Counted from the first letter of the stretch, positions 46,927-59,155 are shown. The stretch: 64,000 nt of DNA from Echinometra lucunter (GCA_029962745.1 CM057157.1:32717828-32781827); one strand, 5' to 3'. Notes: generated from the sequence alone by a model not told the origin. Numbers and translations are program-made.

Positions 46927-47520
46927 AAAGGTTCGCTGAAAAGCGAACCTGCCTGCCACCAAGGTTTGCATTTTAGCGAACCTGCCAGCCTCCAAGGTTC
47001 GCTTTTTAGCGAACCTGCCAGCCACCAAGGTTCGCTTAATAGCGAACCTGCCAGCCACCAAGGTTCGCTTTTTAGCGAACCTGCCAGCCTCCAAGGTTCG
47101 CTTTTTAGCGAACCTGCCAGCCTCCAAGGTTCGCTTTTTAGCGAACCTTCCTGCCTGCAAGGTTTGCTTTTTAGCAAACATGCTTGCCACTAAGGTTCGC
47201 TTTTTAGCGAACCTGCCAGCCACCAAGGTTCGCTTAATAGCGAACCTGCCTGCCACCAAGGTTTGCTTTTTAGCTAACCTGCCAGCCTCCAAGGTTCGTT
47301 TTTTAGCGAACCTGCTTGCCACCAAGGTTCGCTTTTTAGCGAACCTTCCTGCCTGCAAGGTTTGCTTTTTAGCAAACCTGCTTGCCACCAAGGTTCACTT
47401 TTTAGCGAACCTGCTAGCCTCCGAGGTTTGCTTTTCAGCAAACCAGACAATAGCCTCCAAGATTCGCTTTTCACCGAACCCAATACAGCCTGCAAGGTTC
47501 GCTTTTGAGCAAACCTGCAG
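46927..47520. repeat. Array of AGGTTCGCT hairpins, left arm
   Basis: About 18 units of roughly 33 bp. Each is a self-complementary hairpin, AGGTTCGCT-TTTT-AGCGAACCT, plus a linker of the type GCCAGCCTCCA or GCCTGCCACCA. The long open frames here on both strands are artefacts of the repeat. Compensating changes are visible in some units (AGGTTTGCT paired with AGCAAACCT). Confidence 0.93.
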
Positions 47521-50500
47521 GCAAGCATTCTGCTTCTGGTTAACATGTATATGTTCTGCACTGAGACAGGTCAAGTTGATTTCCAGGCATATGTAAGTGC
47601 TTTCTTTCCACAGTATACTGTAATAGTTAACATTTTATATTTGCTTGTGAATTAGTTACTTTCTTGCAAATACATGGAACACTTGATACAGACTGCATAC
47701 CTGTCTCTGTTTTTGATTTGACACAAGGAAACATAATTGTGGAATTTTTCCCCTATCTAGATCCATGCCCACCACATGACTTGTTGATGTATCTCGGAGC
47801 CTGCCTCGTGGTACAGTGGCCCAGTCTCCAGGAATCCATGTTCACTTTGTAGCTAAGAAACAAAGATGAATAATTGTATGTAGGATGTGCATAAAGACAT
47901 AAATGACAACAAACAATGCAATGATTCTGATATACTTTTTTGTGAAATATATAAAATGAAAATTAGATTTATTTATCTATTCCTTCAGTGATATTTTTAT
48001 TTTCCTTTTTGCAGATTCAAATGATCATTGCTTTCCAGTAACTCCTGTACAAAATGGTATAACTTGGATGTGAAATAAAACATAAACTTTGAGTTTAAAA
48101 AAAAAGGGCAGCTGAGAACAATTTCCTTTCTTCTATATATCTCAGTGTTATGCTAAGATTTCTCTACCATCTTTAAATTTTATGCTATTGCCCTGTAGAT
48201 AATTTTAATCTTATACATACTCTTTGTATATTAAAGACGTGTTGAACTGCATTGGTGTCCATCCGTATTTGCTTTAACAATTTCAACATACATTTGGCTG
48301 TCAAGTACATTCCAAAAAGTATATACTGTCTAATTATCAGAACTAAAAAAGTGAAAGGATGCAGTTGCTTACCATGCGCTCAGTGATCTCCTCTTTGTTA
48401 TTTCTTTTGACTTTCTACTCCCATTGAAAGGATTCAGTCAGTCCTTCCACTTTAGCAATCTTGTTTCTCATTCTTTAGCCCGTACTTCTTCTTTCTATCT
48501 CTTCAGTTCTGCTTCTTTTCCTAACATAGCAGTTGCTGATTGATCATTGTAAGCAAGCTCAAATATGTTCAATTTCACCCATGTGTCAGATGATATACAC
48601 ATACATACATACACCTATCCCACATATAGCTGGATTCCTGCTACATCTGAGTTGGTGGGATGATCTAAGTCTTGAATACAGAGTTCCTGTGTTTCCTATT
48701 CTTACAGAGGATAACCAGTCGGATTACTCTCTTGTGCTGCCATGTTTGCATAATAGTTTATTTAAAGAAGATAAGTAAACAGAAATGATGCAGAGTTGAG
48801 AGTGTGCAAGGATACAGTACATGTACATGCATGTACATGGGAAGTGCAACTTTGCCTTATTTTCAGATTGACTAGCTGTTCAAAATAAAGGGAGAAGTAA
48901 AATGTTCTCATACACTTGAGCTCCATAGTCATCCCAACACTCTTTTTGCCACTGTTATCTACTTCTGTGCATTCCAACTAGAAAAGCTTCTGTACATTGA
49001 TTTAGATCAGAAGAATTCAATAGAATTAACTGTGAGTCAAGATGATGAAGTGTTTTGTAACACTGATGAAGTGACACATAGTGGTTAAACTAGAAAAGTT
49101 GGTACAAGCTAACGTACTTGAATTATGGCAATTACATCGAACAAATGCGTTTACTCTCGTTCTAGGTACTGGCATCAAACTTTATTGAACAGTACTGTTT
49201 TCAAGTTGTACCTTTCAGAATACTGATGAAGCAAAGCTGATGGAAACTGTAGTTGGGCTTTAAAATCCAAAGTCCTGTGATTGTTACATATCACATCTGC
49301 AGCAAATTAAACCTCTGAATATCTAGGTACATGTAAGCCACAGTGCCCAAGGTCAAACTAGGTCTTCACAGGTACTGGCTTATTCTACATGCTCTACTTA
49401 TTAGGCCTATATGTATGTGTCCCTAAAAATTACATGTATACCCTCTCATTGCATTTTAGTACACAGTGTTTCAGGTCAGAACTTGTACATGTATAAGCCT
49501 TTCTTATATTGCTTCCTCATTATGTCATTAAAGTACCCCTACCAGTACTCCTCCCCCCCCCCCCAAAAGAAAAAAACAAAACTCCCAACAACCATGCAGT
49601 TCAAACTATCAGTACTGAATTACGCTGCTGTTTAATAAGTGGAGCCCACTCCTACAGTTTCCATCAGCTTTGCTTCATCAGTATTCTGAAAGGTACAACT
49701 TGAAAACAGTACTGTTCAATAAAGTTTGATGCCAGTACCTAGAACGAAAGTAAACGCATTTGTTTGATGTAATTGCCATAATTCAAGTACGTTAGCTTGT
49801 ACCAACTTTTCTAGTTTAACCACTATGTGTCACTTCATCAGTGTTACAAAACACTTCATCATCTTGACTCACTGTTAATTCTGTTGAATTCTTCTGATCT
49901 AAATCAATGTACAAAAGCTTTTCTAGTTGGAATGAACAGAAGTAGATAACAGTGGCAAAAAGAGTGTTGGGATGACTATGGAGCTCTAGTGTATGAGAGC
50001 ATTTTACTTCTCCCTTTATTTTGAACAGTCAATCTGAAAATAAGGCAAAGTTGTACTTTCCATGTACATGCATGTACATGTACTGTATCCTTGCACACTC
50101 TCAACTCTGCATTATGTCTGTTTACTTATCTTCTTTAAATAAACTATTATGCAAACATGGCAGCACAAGAGAGTTATCCTACTGGTTATCCTCTGTAAGA
50201 ATAGGAAACACAGGAACTCTGTATTCAAGACTTAGATCATCCCACCAACTCAGATGTAGCTGCAAATCCAGCTATATGTGGGATAGGTGTATGTATGTAT
50301 GTGTACATCATCTGACACATGGGTGAAATTGAACATATTTGAGCTTGCTTACAATGGTCGCTCAGCAACTGCTATGTTAGGAAAGGAAGCAGAACTGAAG
50401 AGATAGAAAGAGGAAAAAAGTACGGGCTAAAGCAATGAGAAACAAGATTGCTAAAGTGGAAGGACTGACTGAATCCTTTCAATGGGAGTAGAAAGTCAAA

Positions 50501-51330
50501 AGAAATTACAAGGAGGAGATCACTGAGCTCATGGTAAGCAGCTGCATCCTTTCACTTTTTTAGTTCTGATAATTAGGCAGTATATACTTTTTGGAATGTA
50601 CTTGATAGCCAAATGTATGTTGAAAGTGTTTAAGCAAATAGGGATAGACACCAATGCAGTTCAACTCATCTTTAGTATACCAAGATTGTGTTTATGATTA
50701 AAATTATCTGCAGGGCATTAGCATAAAATTTGAAGATGGCAGAGAAATCTCAGCAAAACAAAAAGCTATACAAGAGAGGCAATTGATCTCAGCTGCCCTT
50801 TTTTTAAAAACACACAGATGATGTTTCATTTTCACATCCAAGTTATACCATTTTTCACAAGGATTATTGGAAAGCAAATGATCATTTTAATCTGCATAAG
50901 GAAAAATAAAAATATCGCTGAAGGAATAGATAAATAAATCTAATTTTCATTTTATATATTTCACAAATAAGTATATCAAAATTTTTTTATTGTTTGTTGT
51001 CAGTCATGTCTTTATGCACATCCTACATACAATTATTCATCTTTGTTTCTTAGCTAAAAAGTGAACATGGATTCCTGGAGACTGGGCCACTGAACAACGA
51101 GGCAGGCTCCGAGATGCATCAACAAGTCATGGATCTAATAACAGATACCATGTATGCAGTCTGTATCAAGTGTTCATGTATTTGCAAGAAAGTAACTAAA
51201 AGCAAATATAAAATACAACTATTACAGTATACTGTGGAAAGAAAGCACTTACATACATGTATGCCTGCAAATCACACTGACCTGTCTCAGTGCAGAATAT
51301 ATACATGTTAACCAGAAGCAGCAGGCTTAC

Positions 51331-52013
51331 CTGCAGGTTCGCTAAAAAGCGAACCTTGCAGGCTGTTGTTGGGTTCGCTGAAAAGCGATTCTTGGAGGCT
51401 ATTTGTCAGGTTGGCTGAAAAGCAAACCTTAGAGGCTGGCAGGTTCGCTAAAAAGCGAACCTTGGTGGCAAGCAGGTTCACTAATAGGCAAACCTTGCAG
51501 ACTGGTAGGTTCGCTAAAAAGCAAACCTTGGAGACTGGCGGGTTCGCTAAAAAGCGAACCTTGGTGGCAAGCAGGTTCGCTTTTTAGTGAACCTTTGTGA
51601 AATCCACGAATCAGTGTGAAATCAATCCAAGGCAGGCTGGCAGGTTCGCTAAAAAGCGAACCTTAGTTGCAAGCAGGTTTGCTAAAAAGCAAACCTTGCA
51701 GGCAGGAAGGTTCGCTAAAAAGCGAACCTTGGTGGCAAGCAGGTTCGCTAAAAAGCAAACATTGGTGGCAAGCAGGTTCGCTGGCAGGTTTGCTAAAAAG
51801 CAAACCTTGGAGGCTGGCATGTTCACTAAAAAGCGAACCTTTGAGGCTGGCAGGTTCGCTAAAAAGCGAACCTTGGTGGCTGGCAGGTTCGCTAAAATGC
51901 GAACCTTGGTGGCTGGCAGGTTCGCTAAAAAGCGAACCTTGGAGGCCGGCAGGTTCGCTAAAAAGCAAACCTTGGTGGCAGGCAGGTTCGCTTTTCAGCG
52001 AACCTTTGTGAAA
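51331..52013. repeat. Array of AGGTTCGCT hairpins, right arm
   Basis: Mirror counterpart of the left-arm array, about 20 units of the same hairpin (GGTTCGCTAAAAAGCGAACC). Unit order and variants differ between arms, so the two arrays have evolved independently since the palindrome formed. Confidence 0.93.
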
Positions 52014-52169
52014 TTCACCGAACTTGTGTACTATTTTTCTATTTCTAAAATGGATTTCTGTTCATCCACCTCCTTAAAATGGCTAAAATGAGACTGCAAA
52101 AACATTGAAATATTGAACAAATTTTTAGACTTTGATGGAAAGTCTATTTCTAAAGTGGAATGGGTTATA

Positions 52170-53726
52170 TGTATTGATAGGGATGAAGATAACAAATTCT
52201 TCTCCTCAATCAGCACTGCTTTTCAGGGCACTTGTCATTCAACAGCTAACTCAAATTTAACATTGAAGCATCAGCTCATGATAGGTCTACAACATAAGCC
52301 ATGGCTGCAATGACAATGCCCATGCCTATGTATTGTCCACTCAATCTTTTTCAACTTGAAACTGGAAGCACATCATAGCTATGGTACATCTAAATCCAGT
52401 GAAGTGAAATCCAACAGAATCAGAAACTACCCAGATTGTGAAATGAAACGTCTATTCAGGCCATTGTATTGCAAGTCATTAAATCCACAGAAAAGAGATC
52501 TGATCAACATCATATTCCACTATACATGTATCAGGAATTACAAGATATAAAAAAGAACTACTGCAAGTCATTAAATCCACAGAAAACGGAAGCACAACTA
52601 TTTTATCAGCCACAGAGATTGGATTTCTCTGTGTAGATCTACCAGGAACTTCAGTTTGTTTCCAACAATGAGACAGCATATTTCTACCTGAAACTACTCA
52701 CCCTTGACTCTAAACCCCTTGGGCTGTAAGAAATCTGTCACCTATTCAACTTGACCTAAAAATCTTTAATGCTTTGATCAAAAGAAAAATAAAATTTCAA
52801 AGTAAATGAGCTTGAAAAGCTGAAGCTATTTATAGTCTATAAGATCAGAATTCTACAGCTTTGAATTTGAAGCAATTTTTTTTTTTTTTTTTTTTTTTTG
52901 GGGGGGGGGTGGGGGGGTTAAGATTGGTGAATAAACTGAGGAATAAAACACACAAATGTAAGCTGACCTACATGTACATGTCTGTAAAACATCACAAGCT
53001 GACATGTAATATAGCCCTACAATGCTAAATACACAGTCATGTACATGTATATTTCAACAAATAAAAGAGAACAGAGAAGACATGTAATGAACAAGTCAAT
53101 TTGAAAATTGCTAGAATTATCATAGTATGAATGAATGCATACATGTACATTTTATGTGTATACTGCTTTATGTGTGTATAGCTTTATATGTGTAGCCCTA
53201 CATGTGTGGCTTCGTACTCTGGAGGAGTGACTAGGGTGTGTCAGCTCATAGCCAATCAGATCACTCTGTTCAATAGCTCAGTTTATATCCTGTTTACACA
53301 CAAATCAAACAATGTTGATGGTACAAATGATTCCACAACAATAAATCATTTGGTTCTGGCTACATGAGTAATGTGGAATGACTCTGCACTTTATAGCCAC
53401 TGCACTGTCAGAAGAAATCTCTTATCATCAGTAAAATAAAAGTAATTAATAAGTCTTTCCTTTTTTTTCTTCAATACAATGGATTAAAAAGATTTCACTA
53501 CTTCCTTTTATTTTTTGTCAGATGAAAGCCAGATTCTAAGGTCATTATTTTGAATGGTAGACTATATGTTTTACATGTAAAGATTTACACATGCTATCTG
53601 GATGCTTCTAGTCTCCACATGACAAACCTGCCACATTTAAAGTAGATATTCATTCATTTTGAAAACTTTAAGTTGCAAATTTCTAGTGATTCTTTTAATT
53701 GCAATTAAATATGATTTTCATTGCAT
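52170..53726. other. Stretch between palindrome and hAT-like element
   Basis: Contains a poly-T/poly-G run at about 52878-52918. Short frames have no recognisable similarity. The right part (about 53500-53726) may be the 3' untranslated end of the minus-strand LINE interrupted by the hAT-like element, but I cannot show this. Confidence 0.4.
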
Positions 53727-54094
53727 GTTTTTGTTAGTGGTCTGGTCGATAGGAATTTTTACTGTCGACATGTGGGTAAAAAAAATTCTCGATGTCGACA
53801 TACGCCTCGACATACTTTAAGTACGATTTTTTTTTTTCACTGGCTGAAATCGCGGTATCTAACTATGCCCGACTGTCTGGGCACACAGGGGGTTGCCGTA
53901 GCGGCCTGCCCTGTACCGTAGCAGAATGTGACAGCTGCCGGGACAGCTGCCACAATCACACCTTATCTAGTGATGAAATTATGCCCTACATGTCTGTATT
54001 ATTCATTTAATGTACAAATTCATACATTGAACTCAAAAAGTAATCGATGAGTAAAAATATCTGGACAAATCTACCTCCCGCGTAAGTGTAACTT

Positions 54095-56220
54095 ACACTT
54101 ACGCAGGCTTACACTTACGTAACTTACACTTACACTTACGCAGGCTGACTGGGAAGAGCTTGCCAAAAGCATGAGAAATTTGTCCCAGGAGATAGAAAGA
54201 AAGGCTTCCACTTCCTCTGTGAATGAACTATGGCTTATCTGCAAAACAGGTCTGGAGAGTGCCGTAGAGAAGTACATACCTCATAAGATGACAAAGACCA
54301 GAGGTAAACTACCTTGGGTTACCAGTCATGTCAGGCGACTCATCGGGAAGCGGGACAGACTGTGCAAGAAGATCAAGAAGCGCAGACTCGAGAGACCGGG
54401 ACCTATTCCATATGCCATGGAGAATGAGCTGCAAGATACTAAACGCATACTCAAAGCTGACCTCAGGAGGGCGTACTGGGATTATATAGAGTCCATCTTT
54501 ACTCCAGATGATGTGAATGACACATCACAGAAGTTTGAACTATGAAACGTTTCTGGAACTTCATCAAGCACAACAGGACGGACAGTACTGGTATAGCACA
54601 ACTCAAGACAGAAGGGCGCACAGCGACAGACCCCGCTGCCAAAGCCAACACCCTAAATCAGCAGTTTGAGAAAGTCTTCACTCACGAGACACCGGTACCG
54701 CCACATCTCTTGCCAGAAGTATCCCCCTATCCCGACAAGTCAGACATTGACATAACCTTGGACGGTGTCGATAAGCTGCTGAAGAATCTCAAGTGTCACA
54801 AAGCTCCAGGGCCGGATGGCATTACACCTAGAGTGTTGAAGCAGTTATCAAAAATCATCGCCCCAGTGCTTACCACCATCTACAGGATTTCATATGACAC
54901 TGGTGAGATTCCAGATGACTGGCGACAAGCAAATGTGGTCCCTGTCTACAAGAAAGGCAACAAAATTGACCCCAGTAACTATCGCCCAATATCTCTAACA
55001 TACATCTGCTGTAAGTTGCTAGAGCACATCATAGCCAGCAACATGATGACACACGGCAGTGTTAACAACATTCTCTACCCTCTCCAACATGGGTTTCAAC
55101 AAAACAGGTCCTGCGAACTGCAGTTGCTGGGCTTTATCTCTGACCTGCACAGAAACTTGGATAAGGGTTTACAGACAGATGTCCTTGTCATGGACTTCAG
55201 CAAAGCCCCTTGCCTCTTCATCTACTACATCAACGACCTGCCTGACAAACTATCATCACCTGTCAGGCTCTTTGCAGATGATGCAATAACCTACCTGGCA
55301 GTAAAGTCTCAGCATGACACTGAACAGCTACAGGATGACCTCAACAAAATCAGTGAATGGGCAACTAACTGGATGATGGAACTCAACATCCAAAAATGTG
55401 AAGTCATCAGAATCTCAAGGAAGAGAAGTGGGATTGCCCATAACTACACTCTAAACAATACTCCCCTTAAAGAGGCCAATGCAATCAAATACCTTGGAGT
55501 CACCATCACAGCTGACCTGAAATGGAACGAGCATGTTGCAAACATCTGTCGCAAGGCCAATAATACTCTTGCCTTCCTCCGCCGGAACCTACGTATCAAC
55601 TCGCCCAAACTGAAAGCTACAGCCTACAAAGCCTTGGTAAGACCGCTTGTAGAGTACAGCAGTTCAATTTGGGACCCTTCTACCAACCACCTAATCCATC
55701 AAGTAGAAATGGTCCAGCGTAGAGCGGCAAGATTTGTGATGAACAAATACCACAACACCTCAAGCGTCACAACCATGCTTGAGAATCTTGGCTGGATACC
55801 TCTTGAAAAGTGCAGAGAAGACTCAAGACAGGTGTTCATGTACAAGCTACACTTCAATCTTGTGGATTTCCCAGTGAATGAGTACATTGTTCCAATTACT
55901 GGTCGAACAAGAACTCGATCTACGCATGCAGCTGGCTACCAGATCCCCCAAAGCAGGACAGAACTTTACAAACAGTCCTTCTTTCCAAGGACTGTCAAGG
56001 CATGGAATGCACTCCCATCCAGCTCCATCAATGCCACTAATCCAATAGCCTTCCGTCTAAGTCTGGCGGAAGACCAGAGTTAAACCAGCAAGACTTTTTA
56101 CTTGCACCTTGTAAATACACACACTGCACCTGAACCCAGCTACCTACACACACTGCATCAATTACATCTGCAAGAATCTTCACTCTTGAAGGAGGCAGAT
56201 CAACCCTGAAGAAGAAGAAG
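54095..56220 (+). mobile_element. 5'-truncated non-LTR retrotransposon with 10-bp target duplication
   Basis: Direct repeats AGTGTAACTT at 54085-54094 and 56221-56230 flank the insert. It ends in a short GAAGAAGAAGAAG tail. The endonuclease domain is missing (5' truncation) and the first 50 or so bases are a patchwork of short TTACACTTACG repeats. Reverse transcriptase sequence resembles the CR1/jockey group of LINEs. Confidence 0.92.
54144..56083 (+). pseudogene. LINE reverse transcriptase ORF, frameshifted and internally deleted
   Basis: The first frame (to the stop at 54543-54545) covers the linker before reverse transcriptase; the second frame begins at 54542 with a 4-bp overlap (ATGA). 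In intact relatives these form one ORF, so a frameshift is inferred. The second frame holds HKAPGPDGITPRVLKQL, NYRPISLTYICCKLLE, LQHGFQQNRS and MDFSKA, then jumps directly to PCLFIYYINDLP and the catalytic FADD motif, so about 60-70 codons (fingers/palm with the GVPQG motif) are missing in frame. The C-terminal FFPRTVKAWNALP signature is intact. Not expected to be active. Confidence 0.93.
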
Positions 56221-56719
56221 AGTGTAACTTTTTGTTTTGTGTCGTCCATGCAAATGAGTCTGACAATATCTCTCTCTAAATGTCAACAAACCTTATGTCG
56301 ACCAGACCACTAGTTTTTGTATTTTTTTCTATACCATCAGTGTGTTTTTTAGTAAGGCTGGAATGAAAACGAGGAACACAATATTCCTAAATAGGTCTGA
56401 CATAGGTAAACTGAAATGTTTCACTTTACGTAACATGAACAGTCGTCTATTGCACTTTTTTATCATTTCATTGACTTGAGTATCCCATTTCAGGTTTTGC
56501 TGAAAATAAACACCCAAAATCCTAACAATACTGGCCTCGTCATAGGTATTTCATCAATATACAAATTTTGCTGAACTGGTTGTTTCATAAGTGAAATGGT
56601 CATAAAAATGCATTTACTTGGATTGAGATTCATGTTATTAATCAAAGACCAAGTTAACAAAGAATCGATTTCTCTTTGCATCTGGGATGGTTTATTTTGA
56701 CTCCTAGCCTCAACAATTG

Positions 56720-57213
56720 TTAAAGACATTGGTTAACATTGTTACGATTTTAACAAATCTCATTTTGTTACTTAAAAATGGGATAAACATTAGGGTTATA
56801 GTGTAAAATACCAGTCTGAAAGTTTCAGAGTATAATATCCACAGGAAGTATTTTAAATATTAGAAATGTGAACCAATGTTTGAAAAAATATACGAGGGTC
56901 AGTTGCACAGACCAGATGTAAGGAGTGCGCATGCACGCATGACTCAACGGACCGCACCGTGTGTATTGGCGTATCACGTGACGGAAGGCAGGTAACAGTG
57001 TTTTTTAATTCGTGCAAACGGTCCTCTTAGTTCATTGTCTCTCGAGACGAAAGCCAATAAAATCGCGGTTTGCGTCTAACTTACAGTTTTTCATTCCAAA
57101 TTATGGTTGTTTTCAGGGTTTTTTAGTACAAATACAAGTACTCATACACATGTTTCATCTTAGTTTGAGAATTTTTTAAATCAGCTTATCACAAAGTTAG
57201 CCAATACCTTTAA
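56720..57213. mobile_element. TTAA MITE, copy B (494 bp), inserted in LINE catalytic motif
   Basis: Reverse-orientation relative of 25929-26399 with ends TTAAAGACATTGGTTAAC and the inverse of TTAAAGGTATTGGCTAAC. It separates the reverse transcriptase Asp-Asp pair on the right from LTIVEA on the left; the flanks rejoin in frame across a single TTAA, which shows the TTAA target duplication directly. Confidence 0.92.
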
Positions 57214-57577
57214 ATCATCAACATTCTTGTAGAAAGGTAAAGGACAATCATTACAAGCATCATTTACCATGATCAAAAACAACACCGGGCCGAGTTTCAT
57301 TCCCTGTGGAACGCCTGCATTACAGTCTTTAATATCAGAAATATGGCCATCATATTTTTTGCAGCCTGTTGTCTACAGTACAAGAAGTCAATAATAAATT
57401 AAATGATAGATGGTCGTACATTTAAACTATCAATTTTTGAATTAGAATGTTGTGATCAATTTGATCAAAGGCCTTAGAAAAATCTGTCAATACCATAGTT
57501 GAAATGTTTTTCTGCTTGTCAGCATTTATATACAAATTGTGAAGCATTGCATTAGATAATGACAAGTTGAAAGACAA

Positions 57578-57739
57578 GGGGCCCGTTGCATAAAACTTTC
57601 GCCAGACTTTTTTTCTGGCAAAAAAAAGTCTGGCAAAATTTTATGTAATGAAAACTATGGCAATTTTTTTTTTTGCCATAGTTTCCTCAAATTTTGCCAC
57701 AAAAAAACTCCGGCAAAAGTTTTATGCAACGGGCCCCTG
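57578..57739. mobile_element. Fold-back MITE with GGGCCCGTTGCATAAAA ends
   Basis: Almost the whole 160-bp element is an inverted repeat: GGGGCCCGTTGCATAAAA on the left and its exact inverse on the right, with matching inner blocks (CTATGGCAA, TTGCCATAG). GACAA occurs on both sides (57573-57577 and 57740-57744) and may be the target duplication. Confidence 0.85.
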
Positions 57740-58892
57740 GACAATTACCAATTTTGATTAATATCAATTTGGTCATTTATGTCCTCTAATAACCACTTTA
57801 CAATGAAAGACTCAGCAGTCTTGGCAAAGTATTAGATGTTAAAGCTTTGGTCTTAAATCAGACACCATGGGAGGAAAAGATTTTGGGATTGGAACGATTT
57901 CAACAAGTTTCCATATCTGTGGAAAGATACCTTGCTTAAAAGCAGTATTAATGATATGACAAAATGGAAAACATAATTCATAAGCAAATTCCTGGATTAT
58001 TCTGACAGGTAAATCACCAGAAACAGTTGACTTTTGCAAATTTGATTTGCGCAACTTATTAAAAACATCCAGTGGCTGTACTGTTGGACATTCAGAGGGT
58101 GATGGCAAGTATGTATGTGGGCAAATTTAACCTGTCAAGTTTTGGGAGATCAGATGGCATGAGATGCTACAAATAAAAACCTTTCATTAATACTATTTGC
58201 TACACACTAATAAAGTTTTGAAGTTCATTATCAGTAAGATTGAGTATATCAATATGCATTTGAGATTGAGATCCATGGGTCATCATTTTGATATGACGAT
58301 ACCAGTCAGCAGGATTATTAAGTTTGAACTTCTGTACTCTTTTATTATGGAATTTATCCTTGGCTGAAATTATTGTTCTTTGTACTTTATTAGTGTTTCC
58401 ACAATGTCCCATTATTATTTACAAATGCTTCTTGCCTTTTATCTATTAACAATTCAATTTCACTATTAATCCATGGTTTATCATTTTCATGAAATCTAAT
58501 TACTTTGGTGGGTAAGGACCAGTCTATACGGTGTTTCAAAACCTGCAAAAACATGTTACACATTACAGATATATCCGTGATTTTGTAAAGTTCATCCCAT
58601 GAACGTTGGGTTAACCAACTTCCAAATTCTTGAATAATTCTCGAATACCACTACCAGTTTATAAAGGACGTACAATTTTAGTTTTTCTCCTATTTTTTGG
58701 ATTATGAGATATAAGATGATAAGATGAAGGATACCAAAGAATACAATTGTGATCACTCATTCCAAAAGATCTTCACTGGATCATGTACGCAATGCTGTTG
58801 CACTTTTTGTCGTGAATTCGCAAGATTTGTACAGCGCTGTGCCTGTTAAACACTTCTAACGTTATACTAGCCCCCTATAGGATTAGGGTTGC

Positions 58893-59155
58893 TAGTGCGC
58901 TTTCGCACCAGATGACTTAAATTCAATTCTACCACGCGAAAATCACTCACAAATATTACATCAAGTGTCAGAAACCCGTTTCTAAGTCTGTCCTGTGCTG
59001 TCTGCATGTGTTTTTCCAGAAATGCTCTATTTTATGACAAATTCACCACCTGCACTCACTGTATTCTCGCACGGCTGCTTCGCTATTGATTCACAGCGCA
59101 TGCAAATTGAAGATATACTAGACTGAAATTAGCAGTCAATATGTACATTGAAGCT
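58893..59155. repeat. Left arm of an outer inverted repeat
   Basis: 58893-59022 (AGTGCGCTTTCGCACC, CATCAAGTGTCAGAAACCCG) is matched in reverse by 63066-63199, and 59015-59155 (AAATGCTCTATTTTATGAC, CTCGCACGGCTGCTTCGC) is matched in reverse by 62090-62232. The right arm is split by a Mutator-like element. The arms are diverged and the included DNA is about 3 kb. Confidence 0.85.

Larger units (their letters stand above)
46765..52169. mobile_element. Giant imperfect palindrome, arms about 2.5 kb
   Basis: The left arm (46765 to about 49257) is matched in reverse by the right arm (about 49648-52169), with substitutions and small indels; about 390 bp in the centre are unique. Outer ends read TATAACCCATTCCACTTT and its inverse. 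Within each arm an open stretch (RNKIAKVEGLTESFQWE then a stop; right arm 50440-50540) is followed by GTAAGC and, further on, an acceptor before SEHGFLETGPL, which looks like a broken spliced gene of unknown family. No intact transposase. A TA target duplication is possible but not proven. Confidence 0.85.
53735..56312. mobile_element. hAT-like DNA transposon with 8-bp target duplication, host of a LINE
   Basis: Left end TAGTGGTCTGGTCGA and right end TCGACCAGACCACTA are perfect inverted repeats. The direct repeat GTTTTTGT borders them at 53727-53734 and 56313-56320, an 8-bp target-site duplication typical of hAT (or P) elements. Without the LINE inside it (54095-56220) only about 450 bp remain, so it is non-autonomous. 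Confidence 0.9.
56334..58412 (-). pseudogene. Old LINE reverse transcriptase relic, broken by other insertions
   Basis: Minus-strand fragments in order: 58412-58200 (NNPADWYRHIKMMTHGS), 58108-57839 (SGDLPVRIIQEFAYEL, IFPQIWKLVEIVPIPK), about 57530-57240 (DFSKAFDQIDHNIL, GVPQGMKLGPVLFLIM) and 56719-56330 (LNPSKC, NLKWDTQVNEMIKKCNRRLF). Several stops and frameshifts are present. Two MITEs sit inside it (56720-57213 and 57578-57739), and the hAT-like element adjoins its 3' side. A non-LTR family different from the plus-strand LINE. Confidence 0.88.

Noticed and set aside
46885..47596. Long open frames on both strands rich in GRFAKKRTL-type repeats
   Set aside because: They are translations of the hairpin array; no protein family, and all frames are open because the unit length and lack of stops make it so.
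51366..52091. Repeat-protein-like frames in the right palindrome arm
   Set aside because: Same hairpin array in mirror orientation; not a gene.
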